A stretch of 64,000 nt of DNA, taken from Psychromonas algarum (GTDB lineage Bacteria > Pseudomonadota > Gammaproteobacteria > Enterobacterales > Psychromonadaceae). Each line of letters starts with the position of its first letter. Positions within the stretch are counted from its first letter, which is position 1. Shown piece by piece: positions 45,085-54,062 of this stretch. The notes beneath the pieces were generated by a model. That model did not search any database and was not told the DNA's origin. It saw nothing but the letters and a program-made list of their open reading frames with translations. The stretch spans positions 1 through 64,000 of the forward strand of contig NZ_SNUW01000010.1 of the NCBI RefSeq assembly GCF_004376845.1. Direction: 5' to 3'. A program made the translations under genes and the position numbers.

Positions 45085-46005
45085 ATGGATGCATATAAAT
45101 TAAAATTGAGTTTTATTCACCCAAAGTACTGGCTTGCTTGGTTAGGTATTTTTGCTCTATTTTTATCTTCATTATTACCTTATTCGACGTTATTAAAGTT
45201 AGGTCGATTAATGGGCCGTGTCGCAATTCCTTTTGCTAAAGAACGTTTTCATACTGCACGTCGTAATATTGAGCTTTGTTTCCCGGAGTTAACTCCAGAA
45301 CAAGTCGATCAGAAAGTAAAAACCAACTTTGAAAATACAGGCATCGCTTTATTTGAAATGGGTATGGCTTGGTTTTGGCCTACATGGCGAGTACGTGGTT
45401 TATTAAGTGTTCGTGGTATTGAACATTTACAACACGCAACTCGACAAGATAAAGGAATTATTTTTTTAGGTGCTCATTTCTTAACTCTCGAAATGGGGGC
45501 TCGTGCATTAGGTTTAGTTCACCCAAGTTATGCCGTATATCGAAAGAATAGTAATGAAGTATTAGATTACTGGTTCTATTGGGGAAGAATGCGTGAACAT
45601 AAAGCGATGTTAGATCGTAAAGACTTTAAAGCCATGCTCAGAGTGTTAAAAAGCAGTCAGGCATTATGGTATGCACCAGATCATGATTATGGCCGGCATA
45701 AAAGTAGTGTTTTTGCCCCTTTCTTTGACGTTAAAAAAGCTAATACAGTATCAGGGACCAGTACACTTGCAAGAGTTAAAAATACGGTAGTGATCCCAAT
45801 GTTTTTAAAACGCCTACCAGGAAATGAAGGTTATGAATTAGTGTTTTATAAAGCATTAGATGATTTCCCAAGTAATGATTTAGAGCTTGATACAACACGC
45901 ACTAACCAACAAATCGAAGAAATGGTCAAAGAATGTGATGACCAATATATGTGGTTACATCGCCGATTTAAAACTCGCCCTGAAAATGAAGAATCTGTTT
46001 ATTAA
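45085..46005 (+). CDS. lpxL: Lipid A biosynthesis lauroyl/palmitoleoyl acyltransferase (LpxL/LpxP type)
   Basis: A 306-aa inner-membrane late acyltransferase adding a secondary acyl chain to Kdo2-lipid IVA. An N-terminal membrane segment (about 15-38) precedes the domain; the catalytic H-x4-E is in GAHFLTLEMG. ARRNIELCFPEL and APDHDYG are LpxL-family signatures. LpxL and cold-induced LpxP are close paralogues and I cannot separate them by eye. Single-gene unit ending at a strong bidirectional terminator. Confidence 0.92.
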   Translation: MDAYKLKLSFIHPKYWLAWLGIFALFLSSLLPYSTLLKLGRLMGRVAIPFAKERFHTARRNIELCFPELTPEQVDQKVKTNFENTGIALFEMGMAWFWPTWRVRGLLSVRGIEHLQHATRQDKGIIFLGAHFLTLEMGARALGLVHPSYAVYRKNSNEVLDYWFYWGRMREHKAMLDRKDFKAMLRVLKSSQALWYAPDHDYGRHKSSVFAPFFDVKKANTVSGTSTLARVKNTVVIPMFLKRLPGNEGYELVFYKALDDFPSNDLELDTTRTNQQIEEMVKECDDQYMWLHRRFKTRPENEESVY

Positions 46006-46056
46006 AGCCAAGGAAATTTAACTCAATACGGGATTCAAAAAATATTGGATCCACAA

Positions 46057-46094
46057 AATAAAAAAGCTAGTTTGATAGCAAACTAGCTTTTTTA
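46057..46094. terminator. Bidirectional terminator between lpxL and glnE
   Basis: A perfect stem AAAAAAGCTAGTTT/AAACTAGCTTTTTT with a 6-nt loop serves both converging genes. Confidence 0.92.
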
Positions 46095-46117
46095 TTGTTC
46101 AAACCAAATATATTAGA

Positions 46118-48973
46118 TCAGCTCGAAAAAAGTAGCTCCCATACAGTCACAACCGCTTTGCGTTCAGCAACAAATAATTCAGCTGTAACAATACGAGTTT
46201 CTTTACCCAAAGTTAAACGATGTGCTGCATCTCGAATATGACAATAAGCTTCAATGAGTTCATGAGCTTGTAACTCTGTTAATAACCCCGCTTGCTGACA
46301 CGCGGCAAAAATACGTAGATTATCTGACCATTCAGTTAATAGCTCAGGGAATTTATGTGCATTTGCAAGAACCAAATATTGTGCAATAAATTCAATATCC
46401 ACCATACCGCCAGGAGATTGCTTTAAATCAAATTGGTCTGATTCAGCACGGTTTAAATGAGCACGCATTTTTGTGCGCATCTCTGACACATCTGTTTTTA
46501 ATTTATCAATATCGCGCTGTTGACTTAAAATCTGCAAACGTATTTTCGAGAACTCTTGGTGCATTAGATCATCAATAAATACAGGACGAGTCCTTACTAA
46601 AGCTTGGTGTTCCCAAGTCCATGCATCCTCTTTTAAGTAACGATTAAAACCTGACATACTTGCGACTAAAGGGCCAGAGTCACCAGAAGGACGTAAACGC
46701 ATATCGATTTCATAGAGAATGCCGGAATTAGTACGAGAACTAAATAAATGAATAATGCGTTGCGCTAAACGGAAATAAAACAATTGATTATCAATAGCGC
46801 GAGAGCCGTTGGTTGTTCCTGCTATATCGCTATCATGTAGAAAAACAACATCGAGGTCAGAACCATAGCCTAATTCTAACCCACCCATTTTCCCATAGCC
46901 TATAACAGCAAAACCTTTACGATCAGTACCCACAACATTACTTGGCAAACCAAATTTTTCAGTAATTTGTGCCCATGCGATTTGCACAACATAATCTAAA
47001 ATAGCCTCACTAAGACTAGTTAAATGATCGCTCACTTGTGGCAATTTAATACCACCTGCAATATCGGCAGTGGCAATATGCAAAAATTGCATTTGTTTAA
47101 ATTGACGTAAAGCCTCCATTTGTTGTTCCATATCCTCTTCAGGGATACGCAACATAAATTGCTGTAATTCACTTTTATAGTTATTTAACTCAGTTGGGTT
47201 ATACAGTTCTTGAGGATCTAATAATTCATCTAATAAAATGGGATGGCGCGCTAATTGAGCAGAGACACGAGGACTAGCAGAACAAAGTTTTAATAGTTGA
47301 TTTAACGCACCTTCGTTTTCATTTAATAATTCTAAATAAGCCGTTCGGCGCATGATATTTAAAATTAAATGATGAATACGCTCAAACAGTTTTTGCGGTT
47401 GAGGGTAGGCGCAAATTAATGAGATCAGGCGAGGCAATAATTTATCAATCGTTTCTTGTCCACGAGGACCGATGGGACGCTTACTGATATCTTCTTTCAA
47501 CGATACAACCATTTTTGAAAAGGCACTAACCTGATCTGACGTAACCTCTTTATTAACAATATTATCTGCTAATAGCTGCTCCATTTCTGTGCTGCTTAAA
47601 TCAAGTTCCCATATTTCAATAAACTCTTTTTCAAGTTCATTCTGTTGCTCTTCAGATTCACCAATAACCCAATTAAATTCATCATGTACATTCTTCATCA
47701 CTTTATTTAATTGTGCATAAAAACTAGGCCAATCAGCAAACTTCATCACTTTAATTAAACGTAATTTATCAAGTTCATTATCAGGTAACGTTTGAGTTTG
47801 TTTATCTCCTATTTGTTGTAAGATATTTTCAACAGAGCGTAAGAAGTGATACGACTTTAATAAACAATTAACACGCTCTTGTGATAACGCTCCAATTTCA
47901 GCAATTGCTTTTAATGTTTGCTGTAAACCTTTGCATTGTAATACTGGGTTACGCCCACCATGAATAAGTTGAAAAGCCTGCGCTACAAATTCTATTTCGC
48001 GGATCCCACCCATACCTAATTTGATGTTATCTTTTAGGCCTTTACGACGAACTTCGGCACTGATCATCGCTTTCATTTTTCGTAATGACTCAATCGCGCT
48101 GAAATCGATATAACGTCTAAACACAAAAGGTTTGAGCATGTTTTCAAGCTCTTGTTTATATTCACCCTCTTGACCCAACACTCGTGCTTTCACCATAGCG
48201 TATCGTTCCCATTCTCGGCCATGGGTTTGATAATAATCTTCTATGGAAGTAAAGGTGGTAACTAATGGACCAGAATCACCAAAAGGTCGTAAACGCATAT
48301 CAACTCGATATACAAATCCATCAATGGTTATTTGGTGTAAAGCCGCAATTAAACGTTGCCCTAATTTAGTGAAAAAAGCTGAATTTTCAATAACACGGCG
48401 TCCACCTTCTGTTTGTCCTCGCTCTGGGTATGAAAAAATAAGATCAATATCAGATGAAAAGTTAAGTTCTTTTCCTCCTAATTTCCCCATTGCAAACACA
48501 TACATGGTTTGTGCATTACCAGATTCACCAACTGGTGTGCCCTGCTCTTTGCATTGCATCAGATATAACCAATCTAAGCTCTGTAAAATAAGTTGATCAG
48601 CAAGTAATGAAATGTGTTCAAAACTCTCCTCTAATGAACTTAAATTTAATAATTCTCGCCACGCGATAATCACCATATGCTTTCGTCTAAATTGACGTAA
48701 TACTTGGTGTAATTGAATTTCATTTTCTGTCGCTGCTAATACTTCCTGTAACTCACTCGTTAATTGCTTTGTACGATCGTCAGAAGTTAGTAGATCACTT
48801 TCCAATAATGAAGGAATAAGGTTTGGCTGCTTTATTAATGATTCGGCAATAAAGTCACTTAAAGAAAAGACTTCATTTAGTTGTGCTACTTGCTGCTCAC
48901 TTAAAGTTGATAAATCAAAGCGCTCACTTAATTGTTGAAGATGCTTTGTTGCGACTTCCATTAATAACGACAT
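46118..48973 (-). CDS. glnE: Glutamine synthetase adenylyltransferase / deadenylylase GlnE
   Basis: A bifunctional enzyme that adenylylates or deadenylylates glutamine synthetase in response to PII and glutamine. The 951-aa protein has two nucleotidyltransferase halves: the N-terminal adenylyl-removing half with FAMGKLGGKELNFSSDIDLIFSY-type sequence near 160-180, and the C-terminal adenylylating half with IGYGKMGGLELGYGSDLDVVF-type sequence near 690-710; each GSDxD motif provides the metal Asp pair. Length matches E. coli GlnE (946). In E. coli ygiF lies directly upstream; here ygiF is 2.7 kb away behind the yjfIJK operon. Confidence 0.97.
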   Translation of the reverse strand: MSLLMEVATKHLQQLSERFDLSTLSEQQVAQLNEVFSLSDFIAESLIKQPNLIPSLLESDLLTSDDRTKQLTSELQEVLAATENEIQLHQVLRQFRRKHMVIIAWRELLNLSSLEESFEHISLLADQLILQSLDWLYLMQCKEQGTPVGESGNAQTMYVFAMGKLGGKELNFSSDIDLIFSYPERGQTEGGRRVIENSAFFTKLGQRLIAALHQITIDGFVYRVDMRLRPFGDSGPLVTTFTSIEDYYQTHGREWERYAMVKARVLGQEGEYKQELENMLKPFVFRRYIDFSAIESLRKMKAMISAEVRRKGLKDNIKLGMGGIREIEFVAQAFQLIHGGRNPVLQCKGLQQTLKAIAEIGALSQERVNCLLKSYHFLRSVENILQQIGDKQTQTLPDNELDKLRLIKVMKFADWPSFYAQLNKVMKNVHDEFNWVIGESEEQQNELEKEFIEIWELDLSSTEMEQLLADNIVNKEVTSDQVSAFSKMVVSLKEDISKRPIGPRGQETIDKLLPRLISLICAYPQPQKLFERIHHLILNIMRRTAYLELLNENEGALNQLLKLCSASPRVSAQLARHPILLDELLDPQELYNPTELNNYKSELQQFMLRIPEEDMEQQMEALRQFKQMQFLHIATADIAGGIKLPQVSDHLTSLSEAILDYVVQIAWAQITEKFGLPSNVVGTDRKGFAVIGYGKMGGLELGYGSDLDVVFLHDSDIAGTTNGSRAIDNQLFYFRLAQRIIHLFSSRTNSGILYEIDMRLRPSGDSGPLVASMSGFNRYLKEDAWTWEHQALVRTRPVFIDDLMHQEFSKIRLQILSQQRDIDKLKTDVSEMRTKMRAHLNRAESDQFDLKQSPGGMVDIEFIAQYLVLANAHKFPELLTEWSDNLRIFAACQQAGLLTELQAHELIEAYCHIRDAAHRLTLGKETRIVTAELFVAERKAVVTVWELLFSS

Positions 48974-49301
48974 AAATCACCTATAGAAAATTAAACTATT
49001 TATTAACTTAACAGGAGTTTTAAATGCGGTCAGTACTTTTCACTACTTGATCATTGAAAAATGATGGAAAGTCCGCATTATTACCATGCGGAAGAGCTAA
49101 TATAGAAATGGTTATAAACATTGTGACACACACTCATAACGCAACGAATTAAACAAAAAAGTAGTCATTCGATAAAGCGATGTAAAAGTAATTTATCAAA
49201 AATGATATAAATAAAAAATCACAAATCCATTGACATATAATGACTTGATCACTAAATTAACACTCACAAGACATTTAATGTCCAAACGGTTAAGGAACAC
49301 G
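48974..49301 (+). promoter_or_regulatory. Intergenic region and promoter of the yjfI operon
   Basis: This 328-bp gap separates divergent glnE and yjfI. A good sigma-70 promoter is present: TTGACA at 49230-49235, 17 bp spacing, TAAATT at 49253-49258, giving a leader of about 35-40 nt to the ATG at 49302. A short inverted pair TGCGG...CCGCA is at 49025-49090. I saw no sigma-54 box, so this PspA-type operon does not seem PspF-dependent. Confidence 0.7.
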
Positions 49302-49715
49302 ATGAACATTCATACTATTGCTACCCATTTAAATAAGCTAGCAGACGAAACCGAAACTGGCTTCAATTTTGACTGTACACCAATCAATGGTGACATTGAT
49401 GTACTACAAGTAGAAATCATTGGTCGAGAAGAGATCCCTATTTTTGTTTCAATTAGTGACAATCAAATTTTATGTATTGCCTACTTATGGGGTGAAAATG
49501 AAATTAAAGCAGATTTAAAAGCCAATATGATGGAAGCAATGTTAGAAATGAACATTCCAATGCCACTATCAGCTTTTGCCAAAGTTGAAGACAAATATGT
49601 TGTTTTTGGCGCTTTATCAATCAACTCAAGTCTTGAGGATATTGAGTTGGAATTAGTCACTCTCAGTGACAACAGTCTTGAAGTGATCAGCGAAATGGAC
49701 AGTTACTTAAACTAG
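49302..49715 (+). CDS. yjfI: YjfI family protein (DUF2170)
   Basis: A 137-aa cytoplasmic protein with the DUF2170 pattern: IATHLNKLADETETGFNFDC near the start, then alternating strands and an acidic C-terminal third. It is the first gene of the PspA-linked yjfI-yjfJ-yjfK set known from E. coli; its function is unknown. The ATG at 49302 follows AAGGA; an in-frame start at 49230 would lie inside the promoter and is rejected. 33 bp separate it from yjfJ. Confidence 0.87.
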   Translation: MNIHTIATHLNKLADETETGFNFDCTPINGDIDVLQVEIIGREEIPIFVSISDNQILCIAYLWGENEIKADLKANMMEAMLEMNIPMPLSAFAKVEDKYVVFGALSINSSLEDIELELVTLSDNSLEVISEMDSYLN

Positions 49716-49748
49716 TTGATAGCTACTTAAATTAATTCGGAGTTAAAA

Positions 49749-50432
49749 ATGAGCATATTTAAAAAAATTATTACAGCAGTACGTGGTGGCGCAAGTGAAG
49801 CGGGTGAAGCAATTGTAGATGCAAACTCAACAAGAATTTTTGAACAAGAAATTCGTGATTCTGAAAAACACATTACTATCGCTAAACGAGATTTAACGGA
49901 AGTGATGGCAAAGCAAATGCAAGCTGCGCGTGAATTATCACAACTTCAAGCAAGCATTAAAGAGCACGAAGGTTACGCAATGCAAGCCTTAAACCAAGGT
50001 AATGAAGCATTAGCGATTGAAGTAGCAGAAAAAATTGCAGAATTAGAAAGCAATGCGGCGGATCAACAACAAGCAAATGAGAGCTTCTTAAAAAGTGCAG
50101 ATCGCTTAAAAGAACTGATTAAAAAGAGTGAACGCCAGTTAACTGAATATAAACGTCAATTAACTATGGTTAAAACAACTGACAGTGTACAAAAAGCAAC
50201 CTCTGCAATTACAGATAACTTTACTGCGAGCAACTCTAAGCTTCTGAATGCAAAAGATTCTTTAGAAAGGATCAAGAAAAAACAAGCATTGTTTGATGAC
50301 AAGCTAAAAGCTGCAGAACAGTTAGAATCTGAAACACCAGAGCAAACATTAAAAACTAAATTACAAGAAGCGGGCATTGGAGCACAACAAAATAGTGCAC
50401 AATCAGTATTAGATCGTTTAAAGAAGAAATAA
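49749..50432 (+). CDS. yjfJ: PspA/IM30 family protein YjfJ
   Basis: A 227-aa, almost wholly alpha-helical coiled-coil protein of the PspA/IM30/Vipp1 (bacterial ESCRT-III) family. MSIFKKIITAVRGGASEAGEA is the short amphipathic N-terminal helix that contacts membrane; long heptad helices (about 30-190) follow. Such proteins form rods or rings that protect and remodel the inner membrane under stress. This is the YjfJ branch, encoded with yjfI and yjfK, rather than the PspF-controlled PspA. Good GGAG upstream. A terminator follows within 20 bp. Confidence 0.9.
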   Translation: MSIFKKIITAVRGGASEAGEAIVDANSTRIFEQEIRDSEKHITIAKRDLTEVMAKQMQAARELSQLQASIKEHEGYAMQALNQGNEALAIEVAEKIAELESNAADQQQANESFLKSADRLKELIKKSERQLTEYKRQLTMVKTTDSVQKATSAITDNFTASNSKLLNAKDSLERIKKKQALFDDKLKAAEQLESETPEQTLKTKLQEAGIGAQQNSAQSVLDRLKKK

Positions 50433-50448
50433 GTAAAAATACGTTATA

Positions 50449-50484
50449 AAAACACGACCTACTTTTGTACGTCGTGTTTTTTGC
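50449..50484 (+). terminator. Terminator between yjfJ and yjfK
   Basis: Stem AAAACACGAC/GTCGTGTTTT with a 12-nt loop and following T residues. Lying inside an apparent operon, it may reduce expression of yjfK and the RHH-like gene relative to yjfJ. Confidence 0.8.
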
Positions 50485-50545
50485 TTTTAATCATTAACAG
50501 CTAAGCATATTAAGTCTTCTTTATATGCAGTTCATAAGGAACTCC

Positions 50546-51193
50546 ATGCGCTTTCTAAAATCATTGTTTAATAAAAAACCAGCTGCACCAAGCCGAGTTT
50601 TAAATGAGCCTAAACAGTTGTTAACAGGTGATATTTTTTGTTTTGGTGATAGTTTTGCATTGCCTGAAGCCATGCGTAAACAGCAACTACAAGTTAACGA
50701 TATTATTACCGTTGAATTTAAGCATGAACACTATATTCAACTGATTGGCCAAGGTGCTGGTGATAAGTTAGTGTATGTAAGTTTCCCTAGAAACCCTAAA
50801 CAACTAATAAAATGCAGCTTATTATTAAGTCGAAGTGAAGTTGAAGCTTTATTTGATCTTGACGACTTCTCTGAAATTTTTGAAGAGCCGGGAAAAGCGC
50901 GATTAACACCATTAACAGAACAGCATAGTTATGGTGATATGTTAGCAAGTGAATACATTCAACAAGATTTTTCTACTTCAGGTTATATCCATCAAGCAGA
51001 TTATCGAGATAGCAAACCACCGCAGTATTCAGATCAAGAACATGGACAAGAATTTGAGTATTACTCTCTGTCTGGCAATCAAGGTTTACGTTTAATCGAA
51101 ATTTTTATTTTTGAAAATGGTGATACTGATGTTTATTTATCAAGCTTACGTCCTGCCAATGACATTGCAGAGCTATGGATAAAAGGAGAGTAA
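50546..51193 (+). CDS. yjfK: YjfK family protein (DUF2491)
   Basis: A 215-aa soluble protein of the YjfK/DUF2491 family, known only by its association with PspA-like yjfJ. GDIFCFGDSFALPEAMRKQQL near the N-terminus and GQEFEYYSL...IFIFENGDTDVYLSSL near the C-terminus are the recognisable stretches; the rest is mixed alpha/beta. I chose the ATG at 50546, which has AAGGA five bases upstream, over the in-frame 50525. Its stop overlaps the next start by one base (TAATG). Confidence 0.87.
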   Translation: MRFLKSLFNKKPAAPSRVLNEPKQLLTGDIFCFGDSFALPEAMRKQQLQVNDIITVEFKHEHYIQLIGQGAGDKLVYVSFPRNPKQLIKCSLLLSRSEVEALFDLDDFSEIFEEPGKARLTPLTEQHSYGDMLASEYIQQDFSTSGYIHQADYRDSKPPQYSDQEHGQEFEYYSLSGNQGLRLIEIFIFENGDTDVYLSSLRPANDIAELWIKGE

Positions 51194-51534
51194 TGATGTC
51201 AAAGGGAGAATTACCAAAGAAGTGGCAACAATCAGCGAAAGTAGTTAAAGCAGTACAAATTGCTTTTGATATGGATAGTAAATTGCAATATAGCATTCGT
51301 CGTAGTGCTTTAGATGAAGGGATCAGCCCTTCTGAAAAAATCCGTGACTTGTTAGAATTACCAACTCATAAAAAACCTAAACGTCCACGTTTAACCGTCA
51401 GCTTAAGCAATGAAGATTATATGCAACTGGGTTTACGTTATAATATTTCAGCTGAAAATCAGCTTGAAATAAAAAAGTGTGTAATAGAAGAGTTAACTAA
51501 ATTTGCTTCAAACAATGAATATTTTGAAAAATAA
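51193..51534 (+). CDS. Small protein resembling two ribbon-helix-helix units, coupled to yjfK
   Basis: A 113-114 aa protein with no family I can name. It shows two similar halves, each with a short strand followed by two helices: VQIAFDMDSKLQYSIRRSAL with EGISPSEKIRDLLEL, and PRLTVSLSNEDYMQLGLRY with a following helix pair. This is the pattern of ribbon-helix-helix DNA-binding units, possibly fused in tandem, joined by a basic KKPKRPR linker. AAAGGAGAG sits before tandem ATG codons and the start overlaps the yjfK stop, so translation is coupled. A regulator of the operon is plausible but inferred. Confidence 0.7.
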   Translation: MMSKGELPKKWQQSAKVVKAVQIAFDMDSKLQYSIRRSALDEGISPSEKIRDLLELPTHKKPKRPRLTVSLSNEDYMQLGLRYNISAENQLEIKKCVIEELTKFASNNEYFEK

Positions 51535-51536
51535 TA

Positions 51537-51606
51537 ATACCACCACAATAAATAGCTTATCTATTTCACTAGTTAAAACAGATAAGCTATTTAAAGTAAT
51601 CGATAT
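51537..51606. repeat. MITE-like repeat, short copy
   Basis: Starts ATACCACCACAATAAATAGC, aligning with the end of the 31191 copy, and finishes GTAATCGATAT, a degenerate GTAATTGGTAT. About 90 internal bases are missing. Its remaining arms AATAGCTTATCT and AGATAAGCTATT form a 12-bp hairpin directly after the RHH-like gene. Confidence 0.6.
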
Positions 51607-51632
51607 CAGAAAATTGTTAACTGCAAAAATAA

Positions 51633-51660
51633 CAAAGCACCTTAATCGGTGCTTTGCATT
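51633..51660 (-). terminator. ygiF terminator
   Basis: Stem CAAAGCACC/GGTGCTTTG; on the minus strand it is followed by TTATTTTTG, 16 bp after the ygiF stop. Confidence 0.8.
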
Positions 51661-51675
51661 AAAGTTTAGGTTTTA

Positions 51676-53187
51676 TTAATTCTCCGGCTCAAGCCAATAC
51701 ATTTCATTCATAACCGCTCGTTGTTTTGATTGCTCAATAGCACTTAATAAAGAGTCTTGTTTACGCTTAACCCATTTAAAATATTCTGCTTGGATTTCAC
51801 CTTCATCTTCATCTGCGGCTAATTCATAAATAGCATCAAGCATCGATAATTCCATCATGCCCTGATAAATATCTAACCATGGATAACAATATTTAGTACA
51901 TTTTTCGAAATCAAATACATTACCTAAACTCAATTCCGTCATTAAATTAGAGATCAGCAATCCTTGGTTAGGTAATAATTGTTCAGTACTTAATAATGCG
52001 TCTGCAGATAATAATTTAATTAATTTAGACCAACCCTCTGTCAATACTCCTTCAGAAAAAGTAACTAACGATATAACCTCTTCATTGACCTGAACCGTTT
52101 TTTCAAGTTGAATTAACCACTCAGTTAACCCCAATATGAAATTACAATAACGAGTATTGTGTAAAAGATTAAAGATATCTTCTTCATTAGGTAGAGCCTG
52201 ATCAGCAATACGTATGCGCTTTTGCAAATGTTTTAGTTTAGGAAGCTTACGAATGTAATAAGATTTATTCTCTAATAAATTGCGAAAAACTAAACGTTCA
52301 TCAATCCAAGAAAAGCTTCGAGCTAACCATTGTAGATCTTCAACCCAGCTACAACCGACAAAAGAAATACCAGCTTCTTTAAATAAATGAATATTTTGAT
52401 GTAAGAACATAATGCTTTTCTGCAATTCTACTAATGCTGAAAAATCACCACTTTCTAAATAACAGTTTTCATTATATTGGAGGTATTTTAAACCATGCTG
52501 AAAATTAACAGATAATGCTTGTTGTAAGGTCATCCCTGCAGTTAAGTCAGAAAGGTCAATTGATTTAGCTTCAAAATGCGCACCTTCTGTCAGCATATAA
52601 CCACGTTGCGCTTTACTTACATTTCCTAAACGCACTTGTGGCAAAGCAGCAATATCTTTCGCTAAAATAAATAGTTGTGCTTCATCTCCTTTTACTAACT
52701 CTAATTCGATTTCACAAATTTCAGACTCGGCTTGATTCGCTACGATTTTGCCACAGTCATAAGCGACTTCAATTAAAGTACCGTCTTGCATTTCCAATAG
52801 CCAATGTAAGCGTCTAAAGTCAGTACTAAATAATGGCTCTAACTGCTCTTGTAACTCCTTTACATTAGTATTTTCAGGCCAAATTTTGCTTTTAAATCGA
52901 GCTAATTCAGGCTGTAATCCATCTATTGGCTCATTATATTCAGGACGTTGATGTAATCCACCAATCACTCGACCTGAAGTTTTAATGGTTTGAGTACACT
53001 GCTCATCTATACGACGTACTCTTAATCCCATATCCATCGCACGTAAAGCACGGGAAGGCGTTTCAAAATAAACGTTATATAACATTTGATTTTTATGAGA
53101 AATAACAGTGTGTTGGCTTATTTCCTCCAACAGCTCGTCAGCAAAATGAGCATTAAAAAAAAACTTAATTTCTATCTCTGTTTCCAT
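51676..53187 (-). CDS. ygiF: Inorganic triphosphatase YgiF (CYTH-CHAD)
   Basis: A 503-aa two-domain protein. The N-terminal CYTH tunnel domain (1-205) starts ETEIEIKFFF with the ExExK metal and triphosphate signature; the C-terminal CHAD domain (about 215-500) is helical and His/Lys-bearing, thought to bind polyphosphate. E. coli YgiF hydrolyses inorganic triphosphate. I use the ATG at 53187; a GTG three codons earlier is also open. Its E. coli neighbour glnE is 2.7 kb downstream on the same strand. Confidence 0.92.
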   Translation of the reverse strand: METEIEIKFFFNAHFADELLEEISQHTVISHKNQMLYNVYFETPSRALRAMDMGLRVRRIDEQCTQTIKTSGRVIGGLHQRPEYNEPIDGLQPELARFKSKIWPENTNVKELQEQLEPLFSTDFRRLHWLLEMQDGTLIEVAYDCGKIVANQAESEICEIELELVKGDEAQLFILAKDIAALPQVRLGNVSKAQRGYMLTEGAHFEAKSIDLSDLTAGMTLQQALSVNFQHGLKYLQYNENCYLESGDFSALVELQKSIMFLHQNIHLFKEAGISFVGCSWVEDLQWLARSFSWIDERLVFRNLLENKSYYIRKLPKLKHLQKRIRIADQALPNEEDIFNLLHNTRYCNFILGLTEWLIQLEKTVQVNEEVISLVTFSEGVLTEGWSKLIKLLSADALLSTEQLLPNQGLLISNLMTELSLGNVFDFEKCTKYCYPWLDIYQGMMELSMLDAIYELAADEDEGEIQAEYFKWVKRKQDSLLSAIEQSKQRAVMNEMYWLEPEN

Positions 53188-53366
53188 AATTGACACCCAT
53201 ATTTGCTCTTGATTTAATCGCTTAAATCATTTTTAATCGTAAATTTTCCTGAATTATACTAAATTGATGTTCTATTGTGTGCAAAAGAAAGTTAACATGC
53301 GCCGCATATTAGATGTTAAATTTAATCATAATAGGGTTATTAACCCATAAAAACTTAAGGTGAATC

Positions 53367-54047
53367 ATGCCAGTTAATTCGATATTTGGAGTTTTTGCAA
53401 AATCTCCAATCAAACCGATTCAATTACATATAGATCAAGTTGCTATGTGTGGTGACTTGCTAATCCCATTTTTTGAAGCGAGTTCAAAAAACGATTGGAT
53501 TAAAGCAGATGAAATCCGTAAGCAAATTTCTAAATATGAAAGACAAGCTGATGAGTTAAAACGTGAATTACGTTTAACACTACCAAAAGGTTTATTTATG
53601 CCTATTGATCGTGCTGACTTATTAGAACTTGTTAATCGCCAAGATAAAATTGCCAATACAGCAAAAGATATCTCGGGTCGTATTTATGGCCGTCAACTAC
53701 AGATACCAAAAGAGATATTTGTAGATTTTATGGCCTATGTACAACGTAGCTTAGATGCTATCCAACAAGCAAGAAATGCAATTAATGAATTAGATGAACT
53801 ACTTGAGACTGGCTTTAAAGGCCGCGCTGTAGATATTGTTACTCAGATGATTGAAGTACTTGAAACCATTGAAGACGATACTGACTCATTACAAATTAAA
53901 CTGCGTCGTAATTTATTAGCTATTGAAGATAATTACAAACCTGTTGACGTTATATTCTTGTATAAAATTTTAGAATGGGTAGGTAGTCTTGCCGATCACT
54001 CTGAATTAATCGGTACTCAGTTAGAACTTATTCTAGCTAGAACTTAG
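53367..54047 (+). CDS. DUF47 / PhoU-like phosphate transport accessory protein
   Basis: A 226-aa helical protein of the TIGR00153/DUF47 family, starting MPVNSIFGVFAKSP, with PhoU-like E-x3-D helices in SKYERQADELKRELRL and VLETIEDDTDSLQIKLRR. Members are encoded beside Pit transporters and probably tune phosphate uptake, analogous to PhoU for Pst. The transporter gene starts 15 bp downstream in the same operon. Confidence 0.92.
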   Translation: MPVNSIFGVFAKSPIKPIQLHIDQVAMCGDLLIPFFEASSKNDWIKADEIRKQISKYERQADELKRELRLTLPKGLFMPIDRADLLELVNRQDKIANTAKDISGRIYGRQLQIPKEIFVDFMAYVQRSLDAIQQARNAINELDELLETGFKGRAVDIVTQMIEVLETIEDDTDSLQIKLRRNLLAIEDNYKPVDVIFLYKILEWVGSLADHSELIGTQLELILART

Positions 54048-54062
54048 CTCTAAGGATTCATT

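Noticed and set aside
49230-49301. Earlier start of yjfI at 49230
   Set aside because: This would put the first 24 codons over the TTGACA/TAAATT promoter; the ATG at 49302 has AAGGA and fits the family.
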